Part shown: positions 34,073 to 42,388 of the stretch, one piece after another
Numbering within the stretch: position 1 is the first letter of the stretch
How the letters are laid out: every line of letters starts with the position of its first letter
NCBI GenBank assembly: GCA_037132075.1
Contig: JBAXPV010000014.1
Location: forward strand, 32,692-96,691
DNA from: JBAXPV01 sp037132075
GTDB taxonomy: Bacteria; Bacteroidota; Bacteroidia; Bacteroidales; CAIXZF01
Direction of reading: 5' to 3'
Length of the DNA stretch: 64,000 nucleotides
Made by a program: the position numbers and the translations under genes
Notes under the pieces: generated by a model
Database searches by the model: none
What the model saw: only the letters and a program-made list of their open reading frames with translations
What the model was told of the DNA's origin: nothing

Positions 34073-34101
34073 TGTAAAGACGTTGCATGCGTCTCTAACA
34101 G
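34073..34101. repeat. REP-like palindrome
   Basis: AGACG (34078-34082) and CGTCT (34090-34094) flank TTGCATG, and the flanks GTAA and CTAAC extend the dyad imperfectly. I recall very similar strings as dispersed palindromes in Bacteroidota and cyanobacteria. Confidence 0.5.
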
Positions 34102-34166
34102 ACCCTCTGATGCAGCACAAATCATATCGCTAAGCTGAACAACTTAGAAATGGGTTATTATTGGGA

Positions 34167-34816
34167 TCAATCCGTATTTTGAATCAGGGCTAACAGTTCA
34201 TCTATTGAGAGTTTTGCTGATTTGTCACTACCTTCAAGCAAGCTGTCAGCAAGGTCACGTTTGGTGTTGTTTAAGCAATGATCTTTTCTTCAATAGTATT
34301 TTCTGCCACCAAACGGTAAATAGTGACAGGGCGACTTTGTCCGATTCGGTGTGCCCTATCAGAGGCCTGGTCTTCAACAGCGGGATTCCACCAGGGATCC
34401 AGGTGGATTACAAAGTCAGCAGCAGTGAGGTTCAATCCCAGGCCACCGGCTTTCAGACTGATCAGGAAAAAACTCCTTATCACAGAGTTCTTCCCATATC
34501 TATTATAATAAACATTTTGTTGTTTGGCTGCAAGCATTTATTCTGTTTGCAGGCTTTTCGCCTGTGGCATCATTGCAATTAAAAATTCAGGGGAAACAGA
34601 ATAACTGCCTGAACTGTATGAATTTATAAATAAGCCAGCTTTTGAGGCTTGATCCAGTAATTTATTAATATATCCTACAGTTATCCTTTTGGTCCGTAAG
34701 GAGTGTAAAGGAAATGCATAGCCACTGATCAGATCAGTCTTAAATGCAGCCCAATGAAGTATGAATTGATCTTACTCAGCTAAGGAATTGTAAAAGGCAT
34801 TGTATTGGTATTTCAT
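34167..34816 (-). pseudogene. SNF2-family helicase reduced to its two ends
   Basis: One frame runs from ATG 34816 (MKYQYNAFYNSLAE) through an in-frame TAA (34772-34774) into DQFILHWAAFKTDLISGYAF and VGYINKLLDQASKAGLF, an N-terminal region like that of Bacteroidota SWIM/SNF2 helicases. A second TAA lies at 34538-34540. The same frame then continues into the SNF2 C-terminal motifs: FFLISLKAGGLGLNLTAADF, WNPAVEDQASDRAHRIGQSR, YRLVAENTIEEK. At about 34273 a one-base loss (TAAACAAC where TTAAACAAC is expected) shifts the frame, and the tail NNTKRDLADSLLEGSDKSAK ends with TGA at 34167-34169. Most of the roughly 950-residue family length is deleted. Confidence 0.8.
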
Positions 34817-34947
34817 CAGGTCTCATTCATTTGTGCGGATAAAATTACTTAATACCCGGGAAAATGAAAGCTAAAGGGGAGTCTTTCTTTCTGGTAAGAT
34901 AAGAGATCTGAAGATGATCCTGGAGCAAATAACCAGCGTGAGCAATA

Positions 34948-36177
34948 TCAGTTATTTTTCAAACATCTGACTGACATTCCGGTATTCACATCATTGTTGA
35001 GTCTGCCGATATAACCTCCGTCGTATCCCAGGTAGTGGTAGACCCCTTGCGTAGTAGAATATTCATAGGATTCCCAGAATGACGTTGCCGCAGGCATGAT
35101 GTTAAAGTAGCCATCAGGATCACGATAACCTGCACCCAAAGCGGTAAAGCCACTTTCGTTTGTGGCGCCTGAGTTTGGGGAATACCAATGTGTGGTTCCG
35201 GCCTCTTTCAGTTTATTGCCGATTGTAGTTCCGCTTTCGCCAGCTGCCAGGCAATCCACTGTCGGATCGAGATACAGCGTGAGCGTGCACCATTCCGTAT
35301 CAGTCGGAATATGCCAGCCCGTGGGACAAATGCCCTGGGCACCTGCTGTGTGGCTGTACTGCATCATCTCATCCCATGTATATAAACCGCCATAGATAGT
35401 GCACTTTGCAGGATTATTCTGGTAACAGTATTTTTCGATAATTCCGTTATTATGGCATTCCGTATGGGACATATCTGTATTTGCACTGTTGACCATAGTG
35501 CCAATATTGAGATTTTCTTTCATCCAGCACTGGTTTCCGATCTGAACGGTATGATAAGTCTGCCCCCCATAGGTGAAAGTAGGTAGGCCCGGACAAGGGA
35601 TATTCATAAGCTGAGTGCCCAGAGGTGCATTAGATCCATTTACATCTCCATAACACACGCCATGTATCTCAATACTTACCGGATTGCTGTTGCTGATGAT
35701 CAGGGTGTCTGAATCAAATACCCAGCCACCTGCAGGGAACGATTCAATCAGACCTGCAAAGTACTTTGCAATAAGAAAGGCATCAGTACTATTAATATAC
35801 CCACTGGCATTTACATCAGCAGCTTTTAAATATAATCCACTTAAAGCATTCCCTTGAGAAAAATATTGCAAAGCTTCTAAGGCATCTGCAGCATTAATGC
35901 CTCCCACAGGGAGAGTGGACACAAAATTCAATATGTATATTCCAGGTATTGTGTCGCAAAAATAGAATTGTCCGTTACTGTTGGTTGTAGTTGTCCCAAT
36001 GACCTGACCGTTAATGGTTTTAAGTTGTATAAGGACTTCCAAAAGCGGGGTTGAAGCATTGTTTAAATAAGTCAGTTTACCTGATATGTTTTGACAGGGT
36101 TGGGCGTTCAGCCTGTCACTGCCTGTAAGCATGCAATAGAAAATGATTACAAGCGAAAAGAAATGATATGTTTTCAT
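34948..36177 (-). CDS. FISUMP-domain secreted protein with dockerin-like segment
   Basis: A 409-residue exported protein with a signal peptide (FFSLVIIFYCMLTG, LNAQ). Residues about 28-95 are a carboxypeptidase-regulatory-like beta domain. Residues about 95-150 contain AADALEALQYF and AADVNASGYINSTDAFLIAK, which look like a dockerin-type calcium-loop pair. Residues about 200-409 form a Fibrobacter-succinogenes major paralogous (FISUMP) domain: YHTVQIGNQCWMKENLNIG, YGGLYTWDEMM, CPTGWHIPTDTEW and SVRCLKNN. No T9SS sorting domain follows. It is probably a surface protein; its ligand is unknown. Confidence 0.82.
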   Translation of the reverse strand: MKTYHFFSLVIIFYCMLTGSDRLNAQPCQNISGKLTYLNNASTPLLEVLIQLKTINGQVIGTTTTNSNGQFYFCDTIPGIYILNFVSTLPVGGINAADALEALQYFSQGNALSGLYLKAADVNASGYINSTDAFLIAKYFAGLIESFPAGGWVFDSDTLIISNSNPVSIEIHGVCYGDVNGSNAPLGTQLMNIPCPGLPTFTYGGQTYHTVQIGNQCWMKENLNIGTMVNSANTDMSHTECHNNGIIEKYCYQNNPAKCTIYGGLYTWDEMMQYSHTAGAQGICPTGWHIPTDTEWCTLTLYLDPTVDCLAAGESGTTIGNKLKEAGTTHWYSPNSGATNESGFTALGAGYRDPDGYFNIMPAATSFWESYEYSTTQGVYHYLGYDGGYIGRLNNDVNTGMSVRCLKNN

Positions 36178-36200
36178 TTGATTTAAGTGCTTTATGTGTT

Positions 36201-37292
36201 CTATTTCTGAACAGTAAAGGTGTCGAACAAACTATAGGCTCCTGTATTGCCGCTGTAACTCTTTACGGTTACTTTACTGCCGGATATGTCTATAACGCTG
36301 TAATAATAGGTGTTTGGATCATTGCGTACATTCCATTCGCTTTTAATAATCGGATCAATAGTGTCGGAGGAAACGATGGCACCGCAGGTTCCATTGAGAA
36401 GCTGAACAACAGGGTTTTTCCATGACGGAGTCAGTGGATTCGTCTGCGGATTTGGTGGAACGCTGCCATCAATGGTTCTGCGGGAAAAAAGATGCGAATG
36501 CCCGCAGGCATAAATGTCGAACTTATTGGCATCCAGGAAAGACCAGAGCTCTGTGTAGGTCTGGTTTGACGCTGACGGCTCAGCCGTATCGTTATAAATA
36601 TAGTAATAAGGCGTATGAATGATGAGAAATTTGTGTGTTGCCGTGGTTTGTGCCACCTGTGCTTTAAGCCATGCCATTTGCGTGGCATCAATGTTGCCTC
36701 CCAGTCCCTCGTGGACAGTGTCCTGGTTGATGTAATAGGGATCTAGTACAGCAAAAAAGGAGTTTCCTCCCTGCGAGGTAAAGGAATAGGCCAGGTGATC
36801 GTAGCCGGCCGGCCCGTTAGTGGGGTTCTCCGAAAACACATTCTGGTATTCCTGCTGATTGATGAGCAGTAAACCGTAAGAAGAGTGCTGGTGATATAGC
36901 TCATGATTGCCAATGGCCGTATACAATTTTATTCCACTATGTGTCAGAGGTGCGAACAGTTCTTTCCATGCAAGAAATGTGTAAGAGGGCTTAATATAGC
37001 CTCTGTAGGACATGTCTCCGCCAAATATCACAAAAGTGGGCTTGGGTGACAACGCCCCAATTTCACTGATGATGGCATTCAGTACTGGCAGATTTACCGC
37101 ATTTGTAAGCGAATCTCCGCGGCTGTCAGCCAGGAAAACAAAACGTAAAGTTTCACTGTTTTCAAGTGGTTGCTCTGATTTTTTTTTGCTGCAAGCGTTC
37201 AGTATCACAACAACAACAATCAGCATTGTTATGGCGATGATTTTAAAAAAGCTTTGCACGACAGAGATAGAGATCTTTTTTGAATACAACAT
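36201..37292 (-). CDS. Metallophosphoesterase lipoprotein
   Basis: A 363-residue lipoprotein with the lipobox ILNAC (Cys at about 34). The calcineurin-like fold is intact: FLADSRGD (metal-binding Asp), FGGDMSY, AIGNHELYHQ, IIHTPYYY and ACGHSHLFSR supply the five metal-ligand motifs. It should be a periplasmic or surface phosphoesterase with two metal ions. The gene starts upstream of the FISUMP gene on the same strand with 23 bp between them, so co-transcription is likely. Substrate is unknown. Confidence 0.85.
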   Translation of the reverse strand: MLYSKKISISVVQSFFKIIAITMLIVVVVILNACSKKKSEQPLENSETLRFVFLADSRGDSLTNAVNLPVLNAIISEIGALSPKPTFVIFGGDMSYRGYIKPSYTFLAWKELFAPLTHSGIKLYTAIGNHELYHQHSSYGLLLINQQEYQNVFSENPTNGPAGYDHLAYSFTSQGGNSFFAVLDPYYINQDTVHEGLGGNIDATQMAWLKAQVAQTTATHKFLIIHTPYYYIYNDTAEPSASNQTYTELWSFLDANKFDIYACGHSHLFSRRTIDGSVPPNPQTNPLTPSWKNPVVQLLNGTCGAIVSSDTIDPIIKSEWNVRNDPNTYYYSVIDISGSKVTVKSYSGNTGAYSLFDTFTVQK

Positions 37293-37326
37293 AAATTTCT
37301 GTTTTATTTTTTTTTGTTAACAGATT

Positions 37327-38277
37327 TCATCCTATTAAGTAAAAAACTGCAGGAACCATAACGATACTGAGTACAATGTGCGCCATTACCAATGCTGATG
37401 CCGTATCTGGCGCACAGTCATATTGTTTGGCAAATACCGGACCCAGTACCGCTGAAGGTAAAGAACAGACCAAAACCAAAACCTGTGTCTGCAAAGCTGA
37501 TAAATGGTATAGTGTTGCCTGAACATGCGCAATAAATGGCTGAAAACCCATTTGTATCAAAGCTGAAATAATAAATATTGGTATAATTCCTTTAAGGGAA
37601 ATTAACTTCAGTTGAAGGGATAAAATCAGGCAAGCCAATATTGTTAATGCACCGTTGATCATTTTCAGTGCTTCAAAGAATGGGGCTATATAACTATGAC
37701 TCCTGTCAAAGGGAATAAATGAGAACGCCATTCCTAAAATTATTGAAACAAAAATCGGTGAGCGAAAGTATGTCCAGGAAAGCGCTTTTTTTATACCTGA
37801 ATGCTCCAATTTATTCCCAAAAAACATGGCAATGGCCGGACCAAGAATAAACATTGGCAGGCCAACGCCCAATTCGCTTAAAAGGACCGCATCCGCCATG
37901 GCTTCCGGATTGTTTTGAAATGAAAAAGCGATAAACGGATAACCAATTAATGCCGATGACCCAAAGGATGAAGTAAGCATCAAAGCGCCTGTCTTAACTC
38001 GGGATAACTTTAAGGCTTTACCCAAAACCCAGGATAAAAACATCGATAACACTCCGGCAATAAAGACTGCAAAGACCAGTAAAAACTGACTGCTCTTTAT
38101 GGGTATGGCTGAAAGTTGAAGAAAAATAACAGCAGGGAGCACGGCCTTGGTTAGCAGATTCGAAAATACTTTTGCATCCTCTTCCTTGATAATTGAATAC
38201 TTGCGAAGTATCAGGCAAAGCATGATGACAATAATAAAGGCAAAAACCGTCTCAAAAACCTGAAGATATACTGTCAT
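37327..38277 (-). CDS. AEC-family (auxin efflux carrier) transporter
   Basis: A 316-residue, 10-helix membrane protein. The repeat structure, with VLPAVIFLQLS in the first half and SLPSAVLGPVFAKQYDCAPD in the second, fits the AEC family in the bile acid/BASS-like superfamily. Bacterial members carry malate or other organic anions. It stands apart from its neighbours by 34-59 bp gaps. Specificity is unknown. Confidence 0.82.
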   Translation of the reverse strand: MTVYLQVFETVFAFIIVIMLCLILRKYSIIKEEDAKVFSNLLTKAVLPAVIFLQLSAIPIKSSQFLLVFAVFIAGVLSMFLSWVLGKALKLSRVKTGALMLTSSFGSSALIGYPFIAFSFQNNPEAMADAVLLSELGVGLPMFILGPAIAMFFGNKLEHSGIKKALSWTYFRSPIFVSIILGMAFSFIPFDRSHSYIAPFFEALKMINGALTILACLILSLQLKLISLKGIIPIFIISALIQMGFQPFIAHVQATLYHLSALQTQVLVLVCSLPSAVLGPVFAKQYDCAPDTASALVMAHIVLSIVMVPAVFYLIG

Positions 38278-38336
38278 AAATGGACTGATTTAAAGAATTC
38301 CCCTGGTGTAATAATTAATGAGTCCTGACGCAAGGA

Positions 38337-41171
38337 TCAGAAAGTAGTTTTAATCAGTTTTCTGATCAGCTTCTCTTTGCCATGGGTGACGCTGATAAAA
38401 TATTCCCCGGCAGGCAGGTCTGGTCCCTGGACCGATAAGAGATGCTTTCCGGTATAAAAGATTTTGTCAGCAATGTTTCTGATCATTTTTCCATTCATTG
38501 AGTACAGCTCAACTTTAAGACTGACAGGCTTGGTGATACTCAGTTCCAACTGGGTAGCGTCCCTGAAAGGGTTGGGGTAGGGGACCCCCAGCTTGAATGA
38601 CGGGGTTGCATGGTTTTGACCAATACCGGCTGTCGGGTCGAAATAAGCACTGTATACGCCATTGCCATGAGTTCCAATCGCTATAAACCCGTCTGTTGGC
38701 CGGGCTTCTATCATGTCGATAATTACATTCCCAATGCTGGTCGCTCCTTCCTTTTTCCATACCGTTGAATCTCCGTTTAATTGCCTGGTCGAATACAAAC
38801 CGCTGGAGGTTCCTGCAAAAATAATTGTATGTCCCTGGTAAGTCAGTTTTTTTGTACACCTGATGGATGGTCCGGATCCTGACCCATTGGGGAACTCTTC
38901 CAGGTTCCCGCCAACTGCTGTCCAGCTTGTTCCTCCATCAGTGGAATGGTAAAGACTCTGAACGCCATAGTTTGAAAAAGTTACCATGAGGTGATCTGCA
39001 TTTTCAGGTGCCATGTCAATGCAGGAAACAAAGGCGTTGGCAGGGAAGTTGGCCCCGGTAATTTCAACGGGTACCGGGTTTCCTGTGTTTGCATTATCAA
39101 GCCGGTATACTTTTCCCAGGTTAGTCCCATAATAGAGGCGATTTGCCGGCACTTTGGAAATAGCCAGACAACTGATTTCTGAAGAACTGCCTACATTAAC
39201 ATTGCTCAGGTGGTTCCATCCGGCATTCCTGAGGTTTGTGTCATAAGCTGCCGCTTTCAAGTTATCTTTTCGCCAGATACTTGTAATCGTAGGCAGGTAA
39301 AAGGTTTCATAATTATTCGGATCCAAGGCAAAATTCTGGTAAAACGGGAATAACGAATTGCTACCCATCACCGGGTCATAGTATTTTAACAGGGTATCTG
39401 GAAGCTGCGAAAAGATGTTGGTCGTATGCATATTGTTGTCAAACCTGGTGGTCCAGATGTTTCCGCTGTAAGCTGAGATGACGCTATATTCCCAATCAGG
39501 TGCAACAGCAGTAGCAAAACCATCATAGCAAATATCAATGCTGAACCACATTTCCGACGGATCATTGGTAACCGTGTAATACCAATTGTTGTCCTGCAAT
39601 CCACCTAAAATCCAATCATCACCACTGCCCCCCTGGTCAATCGCAACCGTGTAGAACTGGGTGGTGGTAAGCATATTGTTTAACCTGTCCCAGCTAACCT
39701 GGGCGCTGTCGGCCATGCAATTGTTGTTAATTTGAATTCCCCCGTCATTGGCCATGAGCATGACAGATGAATTGCCATGCAGGAAACAAATACCGTGCTG
39801 GTCAGGGTGTAGCTGATGAATCGAATCCATGTCAAATGGGTATCCCCCGATATAGGTTGATGCTGCACTATTCGCAAAACCATTATCTGACCGGTATAAA
39901 TTCATACCCCCCAGGAAAACCACGTTTTCATTGTCGGGTTTAATGCCCATCGTAAAGGTGTAGCCACCATATACGACAAGGGCCTCAGGGAAGTCATTGA
40001 TGTCACCGCTTCCGGCACCTGGGATTCCCTGTGTCCTGTTTTCCCACGCAGCAGATGATGAAATGGGATTCCAGGTCATCTTCCAGAATGTATTGATTGA
40101 GTTGGTATACCCGTTAAAGGGGTTGAGATTGGGTGACTGAGATTCCGCAAAGACGTACATAACATTATTATTGGATGGCGCTATTGCCAGCCGTGTCACA
40201 CGGTTGTCAGTAGGAAAGCCTGTTGGCGTGATCTTTGTCCAGTTGAAGCCGTCAACCGACCGCCAGATCCCAGCTTTGGAAGGTGGCTGTACCGAAAGAC
40301 AGAAACTGCTTAATGCTGCATACAATACGCCGTCATTGGTAACGGCAATGTCACTTGCAAAAGATTTGTTGATGATATCTCCCAGCACAACCTGCCAGGT
40401 CTGACCGCCATTCTCTGACCGCATGATCGCCCCGTAGCAGGCAGCATAGACTATGTCTTTATTCATGCTGACAGGATCAGTGACAATCCGCCATGTCCCC
40501 TGGAAAATATCCTGGAGGTTGGCAGGACTTGTCCCTTGTGTAGATGGAAGGGCTTGCCAGCTTGCACCGTTATCAGTGGATTTATAGATTCCATTACCAA
40601 TCCCGACAGTCCGGGCATTAGTACTGATGTTACGGTCGGTCGTGCTCAGCAACTCTCCGGTTCCATAATACCAGATGTGGTGTTTGCCGGGTCGCTTATC
40701 CTGCACCAGGCAGGTTGCGCTTTGCTCAGCATCAGGAGCCGTGGATTTGTGCCAGTTCTGTCCGCGGTCCATCGATTCCCACATCCCTCCCGATGCACTA
40801 CCCGCCAGGAGATGGTTATCATCATCAATATCCACTTCAATACACAACATGCGTCCCCCGATGTTGGCAGGTCCACGCCATGTCCATGGCTGTCCTGTGC
40901 TATTATCATGCGCCGGTAAACCCGCAACAAAGGCAAGTTCCCGGGACCTGATTCCGGGTGGAATCTCCCTGCTCCCGGGATTTCGAAGCTTTTGATACTG
41001 GTAATCAGCCATATTGAGCAGGTACCCCGCCTGTGACATCTTTTTCTTCTTACCGCGAAGACCTGAGGAATTTTTGACTTTGCCATGCCCTGAGGAATCA
41101 AAATAATAATGAAAACAAAAGGCCAGCGAAACGGAAAAGCTTAGGATCAGGATAAAATAGAATTTTCTCAT
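38337..41171 (-). CDS. Sortilin/BNR-type beta-propeller protein, T9SS type A cargo
   Basis: A 944-residue secreted protein. After the signal peptide (FYFILILSFSVSLAFCF) and a short linker, repeated blades carry BNR/Asp-box patterns such as STDNGASWQAL, SENGGQTWQVV and STDGGTSWTAV, giving one or two propellers over about 100-840. The C-terminal 80 residues (LGVPYPNPFRDATQLELSIT, ending KLIRKLIKTTF) are a type A T9SS sorting domain. Related proteins are often called glycosyl hydrolase or sialidase-like, but no sialidase active-site residues were identified. It is probably surface-attached. Confidence 0.85.
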   Translation of the reverse strand: MRKFYFILILSFSVSLAFCFHYYFDSSGHGKVKNSSGLRGKKKKMSQAGYLLNMADYQYQKLRNPGSREIPPGIRSRELAFVAGLPAHDNSTGQPWTWRGPANIGGRMLCIEVDIDDDNHLLAGSASGGMWESMDRGQNWHKSTAPDAEQSATCLVQDKRPGKHHIWYYGTGELLSTTDRNISTNARTVGIGNGIYKSTDNGASWQALPSTQGTSPANLQDIFQGTWRIVTDPVSMNKDIVYAACYGAIMRSENGGQTWQVVLGDIINKSFASDIAVTNDGVLYAALSSFCLSVQPPSKAGIWRSVDGFNWTKITPTGFPTDNRVTRLAIAPSNNNVMYVFAESQSPNLNPFNGYTNSINTFWKMTWNPISSSAAWENRTQGIPGAGSGDINDFPEALVVYGGYTFTMGIKPDNENVVFLGGMNLYRSDNGFANSAASTYIGGYPFDMDSIHQLHPDQHGICFLHGNSSVMLMANDGGIQINNNCMADSAQVSWDRLNNMLTTTQFYTVAIDQGGSGDDWILGGLQDNNWYYTVTNDPSEMWFSIDICYDGFATAVAPDWEYSVISAYSGNIWTTRFDNNMHTTNIFSQLPDTLLKYYDPVMGSNSLFPFYQNFALDPNNYETFYLPTITSIWRKDNLKAAAYDTNLRNAGWNHLSNVNVGSSSEISCLAISKVPANRLYYGTNLGKVYRLDNANTGNPVPVEITGANFPANAFVSCIDMAPENADHLMVTFSNYGVQSLYHSTDGGTSWTAVGGNLEEFPNGSGSGPSIRCTKKLTYQGHTIIFAGTSSGLYSTRQLNGDSTVWKKEGATSIGNVIIDMIEARPTDGFIAIGTHGNGVYSAYFDPTAGIGQNHATPSFKLGVPYPNPFRDATQLELSITKPVSLKVELYSMNGKMIRNIADKIFYTGKHLLSVQGPDLPAGEYFISVTHGKEKLIRKLIKTTF

Positions 41172-41241
41172 AGTATAGTGTTGATAATAAGGATCATTGA
41201 TGTTATGATTATCTGTGATTCTTATTAATAATTGCCATTTA

Positions 41242-41610
41242 TTATTCAGAGGTTTTCATCAAACCCCTGATTTCCATTTCAAATTCCTTCTTCCCCAAAT
41301 CCTTGAGCAAAATTCCGTCAACGGGAAATTCCTTTTGATTTATCCAGTAATAATAATCGGTGGGATCAGTAAGTAGCAGGATTTTCGCTTTTGCATGGAG
41401 TTGCTTGGTTTTATGGATCGAATTACAGAAACTTTCTGACCTCATACAATCATCAAAGAGAACAACATCAATTGATAAAAAATCCTGAAAACCTGTAAGT
41501 TTAATGGCTTCATCACTGTCAAAAATAACATTGAACCCGGCAACCTGGTTTAATAGAATTTTCAGGCTGTCACGAAAAATGAAATTTTGTCCAATGATGG
41601 CTATGTTCAT
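41242..41610 (-). CDS. Stand-alone receiver domain lacking the acidic pocket
   Basis: A 122-residue receiver-like protein. It aligns end to end with the receiver of the neighbouring response regulator: MNIAIIGQNFIFRDSLKILL against IHIAIVDDHALFRDGIRMVL. The phospho-acceptor Asp is kept (VVLFDDCM), as are the Thr (LLLTDP) and Lys (GILLKDLG), but the Mg-binding Asp pair is replaced by Gly-Gln. There is no output domain. It is transcribed after the response regulator with a 136-bp gap that holds its own candidate promoter and operator sites. Phosphorylation is doubtful; it may act by binding. I infer a duplication followed by divergence. Confidence 0.72.
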   Translation of the reverse strand: MNIAIIGQNFIFRDSLKILLNQVAGFNVIFDSDEAIKLTGFQDFLSIDVVLFDDCMRSESFCNSIHKTKQLHAKAKILLLTDPTDYYYWINQKEFPVDGILLKDLGKKEFEMEIRGLMKTSE

Positions 41611-41636
41611 AAACGGAACGAAAGGAATTATGGAAA

Positions 41637-41717
41637 CAAAGCTACATCACACGAATCTGCTGAGGATCAGGGCAGCTACCTATAATATTAGGTGATTTCA
41701 GGTAAAAACCATAGGTA
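41637..41717 (-). promoter_or_regulatory. Candidate promoter and NarL-type operator of the receiver gene
   Basis: On the minus strand TAGCTTTG (41644-41637) matches the -7 consensus. Upstream of it two TACCTAT heptamers in opposite orientation (41677-41683 on plus, 41711-41717 on minus) fit the TACYYMT pattern bound by NarL-family regulators, such as the one encoded next door. A small dyad CATAGGT/ACCTATG (41710-41729) overlaps the second site. Confidence 0.35.
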
Positions 41718-41746
41718 TAAACACCTATGCCGGCTTATGAGCCTGC

Positions 41747-42388
41747 TTATTCTAAGGTAATGAGATTGTTCTTAACCGCCCAGATCATTAGTTCGGCGGT
41801 ATTCCTGGCATTCGTTTTCCTAAGGATATTGGCTCTATGCACCTCCACTGTTTTAATGCTTATAAAGAGCTTATCTGCAATCTCTTTAGATGTTAATCCT
41901 TTACAAATAAGGTTTAAAACATCTTTCTCACGGTCTGTGAGTTGGTCGGGATCATTCGCTCTTTTCCCTATTGACTGAGAAGCAAGTTTTTGGATTATCT
42001 CCTGGCTGAAACAGTTTCCCCCGCTAAAAACTTCTTCTATAGCTTGTTTTAGCTGAAACTTATTGGACTTTTTTAAAATGAAACCTTTAACCCCTGCTTT
42101 CATCATTTGCATATAATGCATTTCATCTGTATACATGGTGAGGGCAATGACCTTTAAATCCGGTTTTAACTCAAGTGACTGCAGGGTGGTTTCTATACCG
42201 CTCAGAGAAGGCATTTCAATGTCCATCAGCACAATGTCGACTGGCGTTGTTTTGATGAAATCAATGAAATCATGGCCATTTGAAGTGTCATAAATAACTT
42301 CAAATTCTGGAATCTGGTTTAATACCATTCTGATGCCATCACGGAATAGCGCATGATCATCAACAATAGCGATGTGGATTTTATTCAT
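41747..42388 (-). CDS. NarL/LuxR-family response regulator
   Basis: A 213-residue response regulator. The receiver domain (IHIAIVDDHALFRDGIR, phospho-acceptor Asp in IVLMDIEMPSLSG, Lys in GFILKKSN) is followed by a GerE-type helix-turn-helix at about 150-213 (LTDREKDVLNLICKGLTSKE, then LFISIKTVEVHRANILRK). ATG at 42388 gives the natural N-terminus. The gene overlaps the 3' end of the kinase gene by 8 bp, the usual arrangement for a cognate pair. Confidence 0.93.
   Translation of the reverse strand: MNKIHIAIVDDHALFRDGIRMVLNQIPEFEVIYDTSNGHDFIDFIKTTPVDIVLMDIEMPSLSGIETTLQSLELKPDLKVIALTMYTDEMHYMQMMKAGVKGFILKKSNKFQLKQAIEEVFSGGNCFSQEIIQKLASQSIGKRANDPDQLTDREKDVLNLICKGLTSKEIADKLFISIKTVEVHRANILRKTNARNTAELMIWAVKNNLITLE

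Noticed and set aside
38337..41171. Calling the 944-residue propeller protein a sialidase
   Set aside because: Asp-box-like motifs are present, but the arginine triad and nucleophilic Tyr/Glu of sialidases were not identified.
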